Shown here: positions 62,647-64,000 of the stretch, one piece after another
Layout of the letters: each line of letters begins with the position of its first letter
Position numbering within the stretch: the stretch's first letter is position 1
Source: Casuarina equisetifolia
Taxonomy: Eukaryota; Streptophyta; Magnoliopsida; Fagales; Casuarinaceae
Reading direction: 5' to 3'
NCBI GenBank assembly: GCA_028551475.1
Contig: CM052357.1
Location: 18,523,931 to 18,587,930, forward strand
Length of the DNA: 64,000 nt
Notes under the pieces: model-generated
What the model was told of the DNA's origin: nothing
The model's database searches: none
What the model saw: the letters and a program-made list of their open reading frames with translations, nothing else
Position numbers and translations under genes: made by a program

Positions 62647-62801
62647 TTAAAGCTTGCTTTTTGGAGCCACCCCAGTTGGTTCAGCTCTGGACCTCCTTTC
62701 CACTGCTCGAGAGAGCTGCTTCACTGCCTCCTTGGGCATGGTGCGGGGTCTGCCCAGCCATTGTCCTCCAACAACCAAAGTTGTTCCATTCACATATTTT
62801 C
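62647..62801 (-). CDS. Last coding exon of a peroxisomal 2,4-dienoyl-CoA reductase-like gene (partial)
   Basis: Minus-strand frame of 50 codons plus stop, starting after a possible AG acceptor (TATCAAG at 62,808-62,802; phase 1 entry). The text runs KYVNGTTLVVGG, then WLGRPRTMPKEAVKQLSRAV and ends APKSKL. This is the C-terminus of the short-chain dehydrogenase family member that reduces 2,4-dienoyl-CoA esters during beta-oxidation of unsaturated fatty acids. The final SKL is a PTS1 peroxisome import signal. Against the plant family as I recall it, the usual VVDGG reads VVGG, one Asp short. I could not find earlier exons between 62,802 and 64,000. The rest of the gene lies beyond the window or is lost, so this may be a live 3' exon or a gene fragment. 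Confidence 0.75.
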
Positions 62802-64000
62802 CTTGATAACACATGCATATAAGACTGTCAGTGCAGATGGCATCATGTGGAGAGAAAACGAAATGAAGAGAAAGTGTTTTTTTTTTTTTTTATTTATGCT
62901 TTCACTGAATCCGGGAATGTCAGTGGTGGGGATATCAGAAACAACAAACGCTATTGGTTTGCTAGGTAACATTAATGAACAAACCCAAAATTGAATTTTA
63001 TGAGGCACGTTCTGGTTGATAATAGCAGAGAAAAGGACAAACAAAAAAGTTTAAATATCAAAAGACCACCTGCTACTCCTACCACTTTTCACATTATAAT
63101 ACATTTTGAGTTTCTTTTTTTTTCCTACCATATGCTCCAACTTTTTAGCCAGTGTGGCCCCCTTTTAATTGTCATTTAAATTGATAAGAAAAGCAGGTAG
63201 GATTAAATCACCAAGTTAAGACAAAAGAAAATGTTGTTTAAAGAAAAAAAAAAGGAGAAAGGCCCATGAAAGTGTAGGTTGCAAGACCATCAATTTGGAA
63301 CAATTGTCTGGTTAATTTTTTTTTTTTAATTTTTTTTTTCCTTTTACAAACTTCCAACTACCAATTTCCCCCCAAAAGACACCAGCCTTATTTTAGCAAA
63401 AGGTGGTAGCATCAAAAGATTGACATTTTAGGTTCGAATTTCAAAAGGAGCTGAAGCACAAGTTGATCTTTTGACTTTGTGCTCAAAAAGAAAAGAGAAG
63501 AACCGCAGAAAAATGTGAAAACTAGCTACGACACTTTATGAAGAAGAGTTTGTGGAAGAATGAGGCATACAAGGATAACTTTTTTGCCATATGTAGCGCC
63601 CTTTTTATTGTCCATTAACTTGATAACAAAAGCATGTGAAATTACATCACAGTCTAAACAAAGAAATTTTTTTTTTTTTTTTAAAAAAAAGAGTGAGCAA
63701 AGGCTTAAGCGCCGCACCAAAATTAAATCATAATCTTAAGGCAGAGAAAACTTATGTAAGAAAGCAAAAACTTAAGACCCACGTCCAAAATCCCTTAACC
63801 CTCTCAAGACAAAGAAAACTTTTGTAGGAAAGAAAAAGGAGAAAGCAAACACTTGAACCTCACAGCCATAGCTGTGGGTCTTAAGCTCCGTGACCATGCA
63901 GTTGCAACTACCTGACCATGGGGTTAGATATTCTTATTGGTTTGCCCCATTTTTATTTTAGCAAACTTCTAACTATCAATTTCCAAGGAAAAAAGACATC
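62802..64000. other. Unassigned DNA upstream of the reductase exon
   Basis: Many poly-T and poly-A runs (62,878, 63,318, 63,667). No upstream exon of the reductase and no other gene is recognisable. If the reductase gene is intact this would be its last intron, at least 1.2 kb long. Confidence 0.4.

Noticed and set aside
63425-63445. GGTTCGAATTTC resembling a tRNA T-arm
   Set aside because: No matching acceptor, D-arm or anticodon arm could be placed around it, so a tRNA gene is not supported.
1-64000. CRISPR arrays, operons, bacterial-type mobile islands
   Set aside because: The window is plant nuclear DNA. Repeats present are microsatellites, transposable-element relics and one segmental duplication, and no regular spacer-repeat array was seen.

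Overview
The window is nuclear DNA of a flowering plant. It is AT-rich, with spliced genes carrying GT-AG introns, plant-type gene families and a dense background of decayed transposable elements. The protein sequences and element types fit a woody eudicot, and grapevine-like is my best guess, but that is inference from memory.

Region by region. 1-6.9 kb: no gene, only decayed retroelement-like DNA with a 175-bp tandem repeat. 7.0-14.7 kb (minus): a complete HAK/KUP potassium transporter gene of 8 coding exons and 790 aa (copy A), with its leader and flank up to about 22.7 kb. That flank is split by a 5'-truncated L1-type LINE (17,696-22,438). 22.7-28.9 kb: a patchwork of Ty1/copia and Ty3/gypsy fossils and unassigned DNA. 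29.1-36.6 kb (minus): a second complete KUP gene (copy B, 791 aa) with the same exon lengths and intron phases except a last exon one codon longer. Its flank runs to about 41 kb. The two genes lie in direct tandem arms of a segmental duplication. 41-43.7 kb: unassigned, with a possible orphan leader exon. 43.7-48.1 kb (minus): a complete 7-exon CDKD kinase (CDK-activating kinase, 415 aa), with cell-cycle-type motifs just upstream. 48.5-55 kb: no host gene; it contains one LTR element with both LTRs and an essentially non-coding interior. 55.5-59 kb: an endogenous pararetrovirus (Caulimoviridae) fossil. 59.7-60.7 kb (plus): an intronless gene for a 321-aa six-helix membrane protein of an uncharacterised plant family. 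62.6-62.8 kb (minus): the last coding exon of a peroxisomal 2,4-dienoyl-CoA reductase-like gene, ending in the SKL targeting signal.

The genes are not an operon or a visible pathway. They are independent plant genes: potassium uptake (a tandem pair), cell-cycle/transcription kinase, membrane protein, and fatty-acid beta-oxidation accessory enzyme. I found no previously undescribed system. The most informative signals concern evolution of the KUP pair: one exon almost free of differences, C-terminal drift in copy A, divergent upstream regions, and a LINE that arrived after the duplication. All splice sites and exon limits given were read by eye from the sequence and have no transcript support.
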